Shown here one piece after another: positions 30,392 through 38,720 of a stretch of DNA of 64,000 nucleotides; within the stretch, counting starts at the first letter, position 1; each line of letters opens with the position of its first letter. Source of the DNA: Streptococcus varani (GTDB lineage Bacteria > Bacillota > Bacilli > Lactobacillales > Streptococcaceae); the NCBI RefSeq assembly GCF_001375655.1, contig NZ_CTEN01000004.1, positions 1 to 64,000 of the forward strand, in the 5' to 3' direction. Under the pieces are notes generated by a model. It saw only the letters and a program-made list of their open reading frames with translations. It had not been told where the DNA came from and searched no databases. The position numbers and the translations under genes are program-made.

Positions 30392-30500
30392 TATACTTAA
30401 AATTAAACTTTGTTAAAAGTTCTTGCCCAGAACCAGATATGCCTGACTTGTTTTGCCTGACTTGTTTTGCCTGATTTACTTTTAATTTTCTTTGAGTATT
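30392..30500. repeat. Palindromic intergenic repeat, family A (copy 2), with 14-bp tandem
   Basis: Left end ATACTTAAAATTAAACTT and, in reverse at the right, AATACTCAAAGAAAATTAAA form the inverted ends. The centre holds a 14-bp tandem repeat, GCCTGACTTGTTTT, twice plus a partial third copy (30441-30475). The right end reaches the TAA stop of the Bsp-repeat protein gene. Confidence 0.7.
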
Positions 30501-33063
30501 AATCTGATATACGAATAAAGGGCATCCCTTCAGTTCTATCAATTGGGTCAGTACTTGGTATACTCCAAATATAGGCTAAACTTGTCCAACCATTATTGTT
30601 TGGATTATATGGATCTAACACATAAGTCATTCCATTCTGATAGCCTTTTAGGACAATTTCATGGCCACCTGAAAGGACATATCGACTCGGACCAACACCT
30701 GCAGCGACATAGTAGCCCTGTTTTAAAGCTGTTTCCAATTCTCCATAGGAATTAAGACCTGAAGCACTATATCCCCAGTTTCTTGCTGCCATGACAATCC
30801 CACGAGAACTAGTACCAAAGAAATTTCGGTTGTATTCCAGAGTATTGTAGTGCAGATAGTTAGCAACCTGAACAGGCGATACGGTACTGCCACTTATACC
30901 TGAAATAATCATGGCCATAGATGTTGGAACACAGCCGGACGGTCCAAAGTTCCATGCACCATAACGAATACCACTCCATCTTGGATCCAACTGTGAATAA
31001 TAAGGTGCATTATAGTAAGATTTGGCAACGTTTATGGTTGTTGTTCCCAGTCCTCTCATCTGCCCATTGACTTCCTCGTAGGCGTGAATATGGTAAAGAC
31101 CTGTTCCAGAATGATTTTGAGCATTAAAACCTCCCGCAAAGACAACACCTTGTTGACGGTAAGCATCGTACCAACGAATATCATCTTGACCACCGACTTC
31201 TGACCAAATCGCAAATTTGAGACGCCCTGTAGTTAGAACCGGACTCATGATTAAACTGTAATTTCCCATTCCCTGATAAGTAGCTTGTATCTTAGTAACA
31301 TTTACCGGTTGATCGATCTGAAGGCTACTTGCTCCTACCCCAACCATTTGACTATTGCCAAGAAGTAAATATGCATGAGCATGGTAACGCCCAAAACTAT
31401 AGTTATGATCGGAAATAGAGACCATCACTTTGAAATTACCATCAGCTTGTTTGTCCGCTCTATACCATCTGATATCATCTTGACCATTGACTTCTGACCA
31501 AACTGGCACTTGAACAGATTGAAGTCCTCCTGGCGCAACAACATTTGATACAATGACATCAAAACGCATAAGCTGGGTATTGACATTTGTAATAGCAATG
31601 GTGCCAGACGGTGAACTGAGCGGATCCACTTGAAAATTATTAACTGTTGCTAAACCCATCATATTCTTGCCAAAATTGGTCATGGCATAGAGATGGGCCT
31701 GATACTTACCTGTATCAAAGTTATGATTACTAAGTTGAATCTTTAGTTCATAGTTGCCAGTGGATAGTTTGTTGGCAGTATACCAGCGTATATCATCTTG
31801 ACCCTTATTTTCAGACCAAACCGGAATTTGAAGACTGGTCACATAATCAGGAACATTTTTCACTTCAATCTTGTACTGAGCTTCAGAGATCTTAGTAACA
31901 TTCGAGGTTACCGCTGGCATTTCCATTCTCACACTTGTTGTCGTCAAACCAAGCATCTTACCATTTTCGTCCATGTAAGCATGAACTTGATAGTTATCAA
32001 GGCCAGCCAGACTAGTATAAGGCAAATTGATTGAGCCATTTGCTGAAGCAGAATACCATTTCAAATCATCCTGACCATTTTTTTCACCCCAAATGGCAAA
32101 CCTGACCTTACGGTAATCGGAAACCTGATTCGACACAAGATTTACTTCCAACCCCTTTAAGCTGAAGCGAGCAGTCAACTGATTCTTAGCAGCAGGCTTT
32201 ACGATAGCAATATTTCCCGCATCAATACCAACACTATCACCTGTTTTATAGTATACATAGACATGAACAATATAGTTATCCGACTGATTGCTGTGGTCTT
32301 TAATATCCACTGTCAGTTTTCCAGAGTTATTGCTAAGGGGCATCGGATACCATTTTAAGTCATCCTGACCATTCTTTTCAGACCAAATCGCGACTCGAAC
32401 AGCTGTAATTTCCGATGGACGACTCAGGTTACTGGCCAAAACATCGAACTTTCCATTGGCCTCTTGAGCCGTCAAGGAGACACTGGGACTAGCTGCTTCT
32501 CTTACTTCCTTAGGCGTAGGAGTTTCTTGACTTCTTACCTCACTGTTACTTCCACTAGTGATTTCTGAACTGCTTGTAGCCACACTTGTTTCACTTGAAG
32601 TGATTGGAGCCAAAGTTGTTTGTGAAAGCTCCGTACTTGTCACTTCTTGGGCTGGCCATTCATAGGCTAACTTTTCAAAAATATAATTCTCTTGCTTGTC
32701 TGTTTTTACTTCGATTGCTAATTGTTCCTGATCTTGAACAAAATTCTGAGCCAACCTGGCTTCAAACCAGCCTTCTTCAACTTCCTTAAAGGATACCTTT
32801 TTTTGATCAAATGCTACTCCTACTTTCAAATTAATTTCTTGAATACTTTGATTAGCGAATTGCTGAACTTGAGGTAAAAAGCGAATAATCATTTCTTCAT
32901 TTTCAAATCCAATAGTATAACGACCTGAAATTTCTTGATGATTTTTTGCCACAATAACATGTTGCTCAGGAAAATTCTCTGCAAGCACAAGTCTTGCTCC
33001 ATTTACTTGAGCAAGTAGAATGGATGAAATGGCACCTAAAATTAGATATTTTCTGATTTTCAT
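30499..33063 (-). CDS. Secreted protein with five GBS Bsp-like repeats and C39-type peptidase
   Basis: An 854-aa exported protein. Residues 1-28 look like a Sec signal peptide. A Ser/Thr-rich linker spans about 141-195. Then come five GBS Bsp-like repeats (about 200-292, 293-385, 386-482, 486-588, 590-682), each with a core such as WSEKNGQDDLKWY and a later YxxHxY. The last part (about 683-854) is a C39-like cysteine peptidase domain: Cys711 in FGPSGCVPTS, His801 in SGGHEIVLKGY, Asp817 in YVLDPYNP. There is no LPXTG anchor, so it is either released or held through the repeats. The likely role is cell-wall or surface peptide processing. AEC transporter gene 46 nt upstream. Confidence 0.85.
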   Translation of the reverse strand: MKIRKYLILGAISSILLAQVNGARLVLAENFPEQHVIVAKNHQEISGRYTIGFENEEMIIRFLPQVQQFANQSIQEINLKVGVAFDQKKVSFKEVEEGWFEARLAQNFVQDQEQLAIEVKTDKQENYIFEKLAYEWPAQEVTSTELSQTTLAPITSSETSVATSSSEITSGSNSEVRSQETPTPKEVREAASPSVSLTAQEANGKFDVLASNLSRPSEITAVRVAIWSEKNGQDDLKWYPMPLSNNSGKLTVDIKDHSNQSDNYIVHVYVYYKTGDSVGIDAGNIAIVKPAAKNQLTARFSLKGLEVNLVSNQVSDYRKVRFAIWGEKNGQDDLKWYSASANGSINLPYTSLAGLDNYQVHAYMDENGKMLGLTTTSVRMEMPAVTSNVTKISEAQYKIEVKNVPDYVTSLQIPVWSENKGQDDIRWYTANKLSTGNYELKIQLSNHNFDTGKYQAHLYAMTNFGKNMMGLATVNNFQVDPLSSPSGTIAITNVNTQLMRFDVIVSNVVAPGGLQSVQVPVWSEVNGQDDIRWYRADKQADGNFKVMVSISDHNYSFGRYHAHAYLLLGNSQMVGVGASSLQIDQPVNVTKIQATYQGMGNYSLIMSPVLTTGRLKFAIWSEVGGQDDIRWYDAYRQQGVVFAGGFNAQNHSGTGLYHIHAYEEVNGQMRGLGTTTINVAKSYYNAPYYSQLDPRWSGIRYGAWNFGPSGCVPTSMAMIISGISGSTVSPVQVANYLHYNTLEYNRNFFGTSSRGIVMAARNWGYSASGLNSYGELETALKQGYYVAAGVGPSRYVLSGGHEIVLKGYQNGMTYVLDPYNPNNNGWTSLAYIWSIPSTDPIDRTEGMPFIRISD

Positions 33064-33108
33064 AAATAACTCCTAAAATGAGGCAAGCTCTGTTCATTCA
33101 TAAGAAAT

Positions 33109-34026
33109 TTAGCTTGCAAAGATGAGGACCAAAATGGTCATGATAATAAGGTTGGTTAAAATACTGAGTGAATTGAGATTGGCTGGTTGTGAGCTTTTAC
33201 TCCCCAGTCGCATAGCATAAACCGGTGCTACTACTGAAATAGGAGAAAATACACAAATGACTAGCATTTGGCGAACAATAAGTGGAGCTGGTAAGACAAA
33301 ATAAAAAACAAGAGCTGCAAACCCACTTACAAAGATACGCAAAGCGAGCAAACGAAAGAGATCAAAAATATCTTGTCTTTCTAATTTGAAATCAATCATA
33401 ATCCCCAACATGAACATAGCCATGAAAGGATTAGCATTTCCTGCAATAGATGTAATCGATAAAACTGAGGAAGGAATTTGAATCCCGATGGCAGCCAATG
33501 TAAAAGCCAAAATATAAACCGCGAAAGGAACCGATCCAAAGAGATTGCGAATAATATCTCCAATTGTCATGGCTTCTTTATTCCGATTGAGATTGGCCGC
33601 AATGGTAAAATTCCCACCAAGAACCATGAGAGCATTACTTGTATCAAAGAGAATAACCGGCACTAAATAGGATGCTGGAAAAAAAGCTTGAACAAAAGGG
33701 AGGGTAAAGGTTCCAATATTATAACCAGAAATTTGAACCAAACCAACAGTTTTAGCAATCATACCTTTATTTCTGGACTCCCAATATCCAATAGAGTCCA
33801 TAACGAGGTTCATAAAAAGTCCTAAAGCCAAAGGAATAAAAATACTTGACCCCAACTTGATAGCCGATACTGAACTTAAAAGGGCACAAGGGAGAGTAAC
33901 ATTCATTACAATAGTGGACAAAACTTTGGCATCCTCTTTTTTAAGGGCACCTTTTATTTTCAAAAAATAACCTAAAGCGATGATGGAAATAAAACCAATC
34001 GCACGAACCATAATGTTTCCCATCAT
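33109..34026 (-). CDS. AEC-family transporter (auxin efflux carrier type)
   Basis: A 305-aa membrane protein of the AEC (PF03547) family with about ten transmembrane helices in two halves. Typical features are LGYFLKIKGALKKEDAKVLSTIV near the N-terminus, NVTLPCALLSS and the Gly/Asn-rich crossover regions NIGTFTLPFV and GGNFTIA. Bacterial members move malate, other organic acids or unknown solutes; the substrate here is not known. AGGAGG lies 2 nt before the first ATG (34026) and 5 nt before the second (34023), so the second may be used. Confidence 0.8.
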   Translation of the reverse strand: MMGNIMVRAIGFISIIALGYFLKIKGALKKEDAKVLSTIVMNVTLPCALLSSVSAIKLGSSIFIPLALGLFMNLVMDSIGYWESRNKGMIAKTVGLVQISGYNIGTFTLPFVQAFFPASYLVPVILFDTSNALMVLGGNFTIAANLNRNKEAMTIGDIIRNLFGSVPFAVYILAFTLAAIGIQIPSSVLSITSIAGNANPFMAMFMLGIMIDFKLERQDIFDLFRLLALRIFVSGFAALVFYFVLPAPLIVRQMLVICVFSPISVVAPVYAMRLGSKSSQPANLNSLSILTNLIIMTILVLIFAS

Positions 34027-34112
34027 AACCTCCTGAAATCCCCTACATTATACCATAAATCAGCTATATCGGTAAGCGATTTCTAACATGTATTATTTTT
34101 TTATATATTTGC

Positions 34113-34152
34113 TTGACAATCTTCTTTCATAGGTATAAAATTTATATATAAA
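34113..34152 (+). promoter_or_regulatory. padR promoter and putative operator
   Basis: TTGACA (34113-34118), 17 nt, TAAAAT (34136-34141), directly followed by the AT palindrome TTTATATATAAA (34141-34152). The palindrome covers the expected transcription start and may be the site where PadR represses its own operon. That is inference. Confidence 0.5.
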
Positions 34153-34176
34153 TAAATTATACATAGGAGGAATATC

Positions 34177-34494
34177 ATGTACTATCCTGTTTCCTCTATT
34201 TTGATTGAGTTTTTGATTTTGTCCATCCTAGAAAAGGAAGATTCTTACGGATATGAGATTAGTCAGACCATCAAAATAGCGGCTGATATCAAGGAATCAA
34301 CCCTCTACCCCATTTTAAAAAAGTTGCAGGTTGCCGGTTTTGTCTCAACCTATTCACGGGAATACCAGGGAAGAAAACGCAAATACTACGCCATCACTCC
34401 TCAAGGTAAAGGGCAAATCAGGTATCTAGAATCTGAATGGATGACCTATAAAAAAACGATCGATGGCATTATAGAAGGGAGCTTACGCAAATGA
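34177..34494 (+). CDS. PadR-family transcriptional regulator
   Basis: A 105-aa winged-helix repressor of the PadR family: LIEFLILSILEKEDSYGYEISQTI, STLYPILKKLQVAGFVSTYSRE and GRKRKYYAITPQGKGQI are all hallmarks. Family members usually repress a neighbouring gene and respond to envelope or phenolic stress. AGGAGG precedes the ATG. The stop overlaps the start of the next gene by 4 nt (ATGA), a very common PadR-DUF1700 pairing. Confidence 0.9.
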   Translation: MYYPVSSILIEFLILSILEKEDSYGYEISQTIKIAADIKESTLYPILKKLQVAGFVSTYSREYQGRKRKYYAITPQGKGQIRYLESEWMTYKKTIDGIIEGSLRK

Positions 34495-35666
34495 TACGAG
34501 ACCAATATCTCAATGATTTAAAAGAAAATTTAAGTTCACTAAATCCGCAAGAACTGAACGATATCGTTGATTACTTCACCGAATATTTTGAAGAACAAGA
34601 CGATGATGCTAAAGTCATTGCAGAGTTAGGCGATCCATGGGAAGCCGCTCAAGAAATTCTAAAAAATATGGAGAAAGAAGAAACTTCTCAAGCAGATACC
34701 AAAACCTCCTACTCTTCTGATTTTGGTCAGGAAACATTTAAAGAAGAGTTTAGGAAAGAGTTTGACAAAGAAACCTTTAAAGAAGCGTTTAAAAAGGATT
34801 TCCATCAAAACTTTCAGAATCATTTTAAGGAGACTTTTCAAAAAAATTTTTTAAAGAATTTTATCAAAAACTTCAATTTTTCAGTGAATGTTCAAGAGTC
34901 AGATCAATTTGTCAAAGTTACTTCACTACCATTAGAAGATTTATCGCGTATTCATTTAGATTTGGAAAATGATAATCTCAGCATCAAGCTCTCACCTTTG
35001 AATCATGCTCGGTTGACGTATACGATTGATATAGCGGACAAAAACCAATCTTTGCCTTATCTGTTTAAGGATGGAAAACTAAGTCTTTATTCTAATGAAA
35101 AGCTTTATATCCGTAAAATAGACTTAGAACTTCCACAAGATCCTTTTTTGTTAGAAATATGTGGAAACCTAGAAGACGTCAACTTGAATATTGAAAAACT
35201 GACAGTAGATGACTTGAGTCTATCTTCAGAAGATTGCAATCTCTCTTTTACTGCTTTGCAGATAAAAAATGTTATGCTTCAGATGGACAATTGTAACCTC
35301 TCACTAGATTCCAGTAAACTAGGCCAAGTAACAATGAACGCTGAGGATTGTAACCTATCTATTCTATCCTGCCAGTTGGATAAAATGGAACTTGAGGCAG
35401 AAGATTGTAAATTAACCTCTCATAGAAACCAGATTATCAGCTCTCTGCATGTCCAAGCTGAGGATTCTAACCTGACACATGAGATGGACCGTCAAGAAGT
35501 CAGCAACTATCAGATTTCCGCTGAAGATTCAACTGTCAACCTAGCGACTGATTTGGTTGGACAAAGTCAGAAAACAAGCAATACTTTCTACTTCAATACA
35601 GTTCAGGAAAGAAGCAACACAGTCATCCGTTTTACCTGCCAAGATTCAACATTAACTATTTTATAA
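34491..35666 (+). CDS. HAAS/DUF1700 protein with adhesin-like solenoid
   Basis: A 391-aa protein. Residues 1-62 are a HAAS/DUF1700 domain (LNDLKENLSSLNPQELNDIV, AELGDPWEAAQEIL), which usually partners PadR. Residues about 78-130 form an unusual Lys/Glu/Asn-rich segment with Phe at almost every fourth position, followed by a DUF4097-like beta region. From about 240 to 350 there are six repeats of 19-21 residues with a core like AEDCNLS, four of them with Cys in the same place (249, 268, 287, 306). No transmembrane segment is evident. Function unknown; in relatives the pair is linked to envelope stress. Confidence 0.75.
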   Translation: MIRDQYLNDLKENLSSLNPQELNDIVDYFTEYFEEQDDDAKVIAELGDPWEAAQEILKNMEKEETSQADTKTSYSSDFGQETFKEEFRKEFDKETFKEAFKKDFHQNFQNHFKETFQKNFLKNFIKNFNFSVNVQESDQFVKVTSLPLEDLSRIHLDLENDNLSIKLSPLNHARLTYTIDIADKNQSLPYLFKDGKLSLYSNEKLYIRKIDLELPQDPFLLEICGNLEDVNLNIEKLTVDDLSLSSEDCNLSFTALQIKNVMLQMDNCNLSLDSSKLGQVTMNAEDCNLSILSCQLDKMELEAEDCKLTSHRNQIISSLHVQAEDSNLTHEMDRQEVSNYQISAEDSTVNLATDLVGQSQKTSNTFYFNTVQERSNTVIRFTCQDSTLTIL

Positions 35667-35768
35667 ATTATTAACTGTCTTGAGCTTACCTGTTCAAGAT
35701 AGTTTTTCTTCTTACATTGAAATTCTTGCTCATTTTTGTTAAAATGAAAAGAATTACAAGGAGACTTT

Positions 35769-36974
35769 ATGGAAAGACAGATACAAAATTTGAAGATTGC
35801 AGAACGCGGAGCTATCCTCTCCATTTCTGCTTATATCCTCTTATCCGGTTTTAAATTGGCTGCAGGAAATATCTTTCATTCCGATGCGTTGACTGCAGAC
35901 GCCTTCAATAATATTTCAGATATCGCAGGAAACGTCACTGTCTTGATTGGCTTGCGGCTAGCTCAAAGGCCTGCTGATAAAGATCACAAGTTCGGTCACT
36001 GGAAATTTGAAGATTTAGCTAGCCTGATTACATCCTTTATCATGTTTGCTGTCGGACTTCAAGTCCTCAATGGCACTATTCAAAAGCTCATGTCAAATGA
36101 GATGGTTGAGGTAGATATCACCGGTGCTTGGGTAGGAATCGTTTCAGCTATCATCATGTTGGCTGTCTATCAGTATAATCGTCTTCTTGCTAAAAAAGTA
36201 CGTTCTCGTGCCTTGTATGCTGCTGCCAAGGATAATTTGTCTGATGCACTGACCTCTGTCGGAACTTCTATCGCCATCTTTGCAGCTGCTTTCAGATTTC
36301 CTATTATCGATAAAATTGCGGCTATTATCATCACTTTTATGATTTTAAAAACAGCCTATGACATCTTTATGGAAAGCTTTTTTACACTGTCAGATGGCTT
36401 TGATGAAGACTTGTTGCATCAATACGAAGAGGATATCCTCAAATTACCAAAAATTGTCTCTGTTAAATCACAACGCGGACGAACTTATGGGTCCAATATC
36501 TATCTGGATATTGTCCTTGAAATGAATCCAGATTTATCTGTTTATGAAAGCCATGAGATCACAGAACATGTCGAAAACTTGCTTAAACTCAAATACAATG
36601 TCTTTGATGTAGATATCCATGTAGAACCATCCGATATTCCTCATGACGAAATTTATGAACATGTCTTTGATAAGCTCTACCGCTATGAATCGCAAATTCA
36701 ATCGCATGAGATCGGTTACCAAGACTTATTTGAAGAAAATTATTTACTCATTGATGCCGAGGGACACTATCTAGATAGGGAAGAAACACTTGCCACGCAC
36801 CAAGAACAATCTTCTTATCTCAAAAAATTTCAGATGATTCCCATCAGTCAAAAATCTAAGATGGTTACTTTTGAAATGGACAACTATGTCCATACTTCTC
36901 TCTGGCGACGCCATGAACACTGGCAAGTCGTTTTCCACCAAATTACCGAAAAAAACAAAGAAAAAACAGTTTGA
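35769..36974 (+). CDS. mntE: Cation diffusion facilitator, MntE-like manganese exporter
   Basis: A 401-aa CDF-family transporter. The N-terminal half has six transmembrane helices. Helix II holds LTADAFNNISDI and helix V AAKDNLSDALTSVGT, the DxxNN/D metal site expected for manganese-type CDF proteins rather than the HxxxD zinc type. DHKFGHWKFEDLASLI is the loop after helix II. The C-terminal cytoplasmic dimer domain follows from about residue 210. It closely resembles pneumococcal MntE as I remember it, but metal specificity is inferred. AAGGAG precedes the ATG; a bidirectional terminator follows. Confidence 0.82.
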   Translation: MERQIQNLKIAERGAILSISAYILLSGFKLAAGNIFHSDALTADAFNNISDIAGNVTVLIGLRLAQRPADKDHKFGHWKFEDLASLITSFIMFAVGLQVLNGTIQKLMSNEMVEVDITGAWVGIVSAIIMLAVYQYNRLLAKKVRSRALYAAAKDNLSDALTSVGTSIAIFAAAFRFPIIDKIAAIIITFMILKTAYDIFMESFFTLSDGFDEDLLHQYEEDILKLPKIVSVKSQRGRTYGSNIYLDIVLEMNPDLSVYESHEITEHVENLLKLKYNVFDVDIHVEPSDIPHDEIYEHVFDKLYRYESQIQSHEIGYQDLFEENYLLIDAEGHYLDREETLATHQEQSSYLKKFQMIPISQKSKMVTFEMDNYVHTSLWRRHEHWQVVFHQITEKNKEKTV

Positions 36975-36996
36975 ATCCACTCAAACTGTTTTTTCT
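36961..36996. terminator. Bidirectional terminator between mntE and mtlD
   Basis: AAACAGTTTGA-ATCCAC-TCAAACTGTTT with an A-run before and a T-run after, so it can serve mntE on the plus strand and the mtl operon on the minus strand. It overlaps the mntE stop codon. Confidence 0.85.
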
Positions 36997-37013
36997 TTGT
37001 TTTTAAAGACGTT

Positions 37014-37117
37014 ATACTCTTTGAAAATCAAAAATAGATTTTGTTAAAACTCCTTGCCTACCACTAGGTATGTCAACGTCGCTTTGCCTCATCTATTTTT
37101 GATTTTCTTTGAGTATT
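37014..37117. repeat. Palindromic intergenic repeat, family A (copy 3)
   Basis: About 104 bp with inverted ends ATACTCTTTGAAAATCAAAA and, in reverse at the right, AATACTCAAAGAAAATCAAA, both running into AATAGAT. The right end supplies the TAA stop of mtlD. The ends match copies 12366-12468 and 30392-30500; the middles differ. Confidence 0.78.
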
Positions 37118-38261
37118 AGTTCGCTTCAACCGCAGCAACAATTTCAGCAATCAATTCTTGATCCCTCAAACCAGTCACTTCTTTAACGACTTCCTCTAGT
37201 GATTTCTCTACTAGAAGAGCTTGCAGTTGCATAGACTCCTCATCTGTCTCATCCTTGTAGGTAAAGACATAGGCAACTGTTTGCAGGAGGTATTGGTAGG
37301 ACAAGCCACGCTCTTTCAACTCACGGATTGGTCGAATGAAGCGTTCATCAAAACCAAGTTTGCGAATAGGAGTTCGAGCAACACGCGCAATATCATCCAC
37401 GATAAATGGATTCTCGAAGCGACTGATGATAACCTTATGGTAATCTACCAAAGCCTGCTCATCAAAGCCCCATTTAGCAATGAGGAGGCTACGAATTTCT
37501 GCCAAAACTGCTTCAACGTTATTTTTCACTGTGGTATTCTGTAGAGCTTCTAAAATAGTTTTAGCCCCATAGTAGGCACCAGTATAGGCTGAAGTCGCAT
37601 GACCAGAGTTTACTGAAAAAAGTTTACGCTCAATGAAAGGCTCTAATTCTACTTCATAGTGAACCTTGTCCAAAACAAGTTCAGGATTTTTCATACCACG
37701 TGTTTCCACAACCCACTCGTTGAAGGGTTCAACGACCACAAAAAGTGGATCTTCGTGACTTTGGGCTGGCACGATACGATCAACTGCGGCATTTGGGAAA
37801 CCGATGTATTCTTCAGCAAAAGCCAAACCAGCTTCAGACAAGTGTTTCTTAACCTCTTCATAGAGGAACTCAGAACCACCAATCATGTTTTCGCAGGCCA
37901 GAACATCAAGAGGATTTTTATTTTCAGCAGCTTGACGAGCTTCAATACCCTGAGCAATCAGGGGAGCGATAAAGGGCAAAATATTGGGACCAATAGCCGT
38001 CGTTACTAAATCCGTTTCAGCAATAGCTGCTACTACTGCTTCCGGATTTTTGGCATTGTTGATACCACGTACACCTGACACTGGAATACGACGTTGCCCA
38101 TCTTCTGCGATTTCAATTTCATAAGAACCACATGCATTTAAGGCATCAATGATGGTTTCATTGACATCAACAAAGGCAATTTCAAAGCCATTTTCAAAAA
38201 GAATTTCGCCGATAAAACCGCGACCGATATTGCCAGCACCAAAGTGAACTGCTTTTTTCAT
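37116..38261 (-). CDS. mtlD: Mannitol-1-phosphate 5-dehydrogenase
   Basis: A 381-aa NAD-dependent enzyme that oxidises mannitol 1-phosphate, made by the MtlA/MtlF phosphotransferase, to fructose 6-phosphate. The nucleotide-binding N-terminus is [17 protein letters not shown]. The polyol dehydrogenase motif [20 protein letters not shown] contains the catalytic Lys and Asn/His residues. Length is normal. AAGGAAAG precedes the ATG; it is the last gene of the mannitol operon, and its stop lies in a palindromic repeat. Confidence 0.94.
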   Translation of the reverse strand: MKKAVHFGAGNIGRGFIGEILFENGFEIAFVDVNETIIDALNACGSYEIEIAEDGQRRIPVSGVRGINNAKNPEAVVAAIAETDLVTTAIGPNILPFIAPLIAQGIEARQAAENKNPLDVLACENMIGGSEFLYEEVKKHLSEAGLAFAEEYIGFPNAAVDRIVPAQSHEDPLFVVVEPFNEWVVETRGMKNPELVLDKVHYEVELEPFIERKLFSVNSGHATSAYTGAYYGAKTILEALQNTTVKNNVEAVLAEIRSLLIAKWGFDEQALVDYHKVIISRFENPFIVDDIARVARTPIRKLGFDERFIRPIRELKERGLSYQYLLQTVAYVFTYKDETDEESMQLQALLVEKSLEEVVKEVTGLRDQELIAEIVAAVEAN

Positions 38262-38281
38262 GATCTTTCCTTTCTTGCTTT

Positions 38282-38719
38282 TTAGTCTACACTGTTTAAA
38301 AGTGCGACAACTTCATCAGCTGAGCTTGCATCCGCTAATTTGACCACATTATCAACATCTGCACAGAAGATAGAAATTTTTTGGATAATTTCCAAATGAT
38401 CATCTCCTAGTCCAGCAATACCGAAGAGTACAGTAGCCACCTTTGGATCGTCCTCAGTACCAAAATTGACACCTGCTGGCACTTGAACAATGGTAATAGC
38501 TGACGAAAGCACCTCTTTTTTAGCAGCGTCTGTACCATGAGGAATGGCAATGAAGTTCCCCATGTAAACAGATAGTTCGTCATTACGTTGGACCATTGCC
38601 TCGATATAGGCTTCGTTAACGTGTCCTGCTTGGAAGAGCTGTTGACCACAATAGCGGATGGCTTCTTCTTTGGTAGCAAAGGCCTGAGTTAATTTGATAA
38701 GTTCTTTTTGAAATTCCAT
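38282..38719 (-). CDS. mtlF: Mannitol-specific PTS enzyme IIA
   Basis: A 145-aa EIIA of the fructose/mannitol family. The phospho-accepting His is in [19 protein letters not shown] (about residue 60). It relays phosphate from HPr to the IIB domain of MtlA. It lies 1 nt after mtlR and 20 nt before mtlD, so all are on one transcript. Confidence 0.93.
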   Translation of the reverse strand: MEFQKELIKLTQAFATKEEAIRYCGQQLFQAGHVNEAYIEAMVQRNDELSVYMGNFIAIPHGTDAAKKEVLSSAITIVQVPAGVNFGTEDDPKVATVLFGIAGLGDDHLEIIQKISIFCADVDNVVKLADASSADEVVALLNSVD

Positions 38720-38720
38720 T

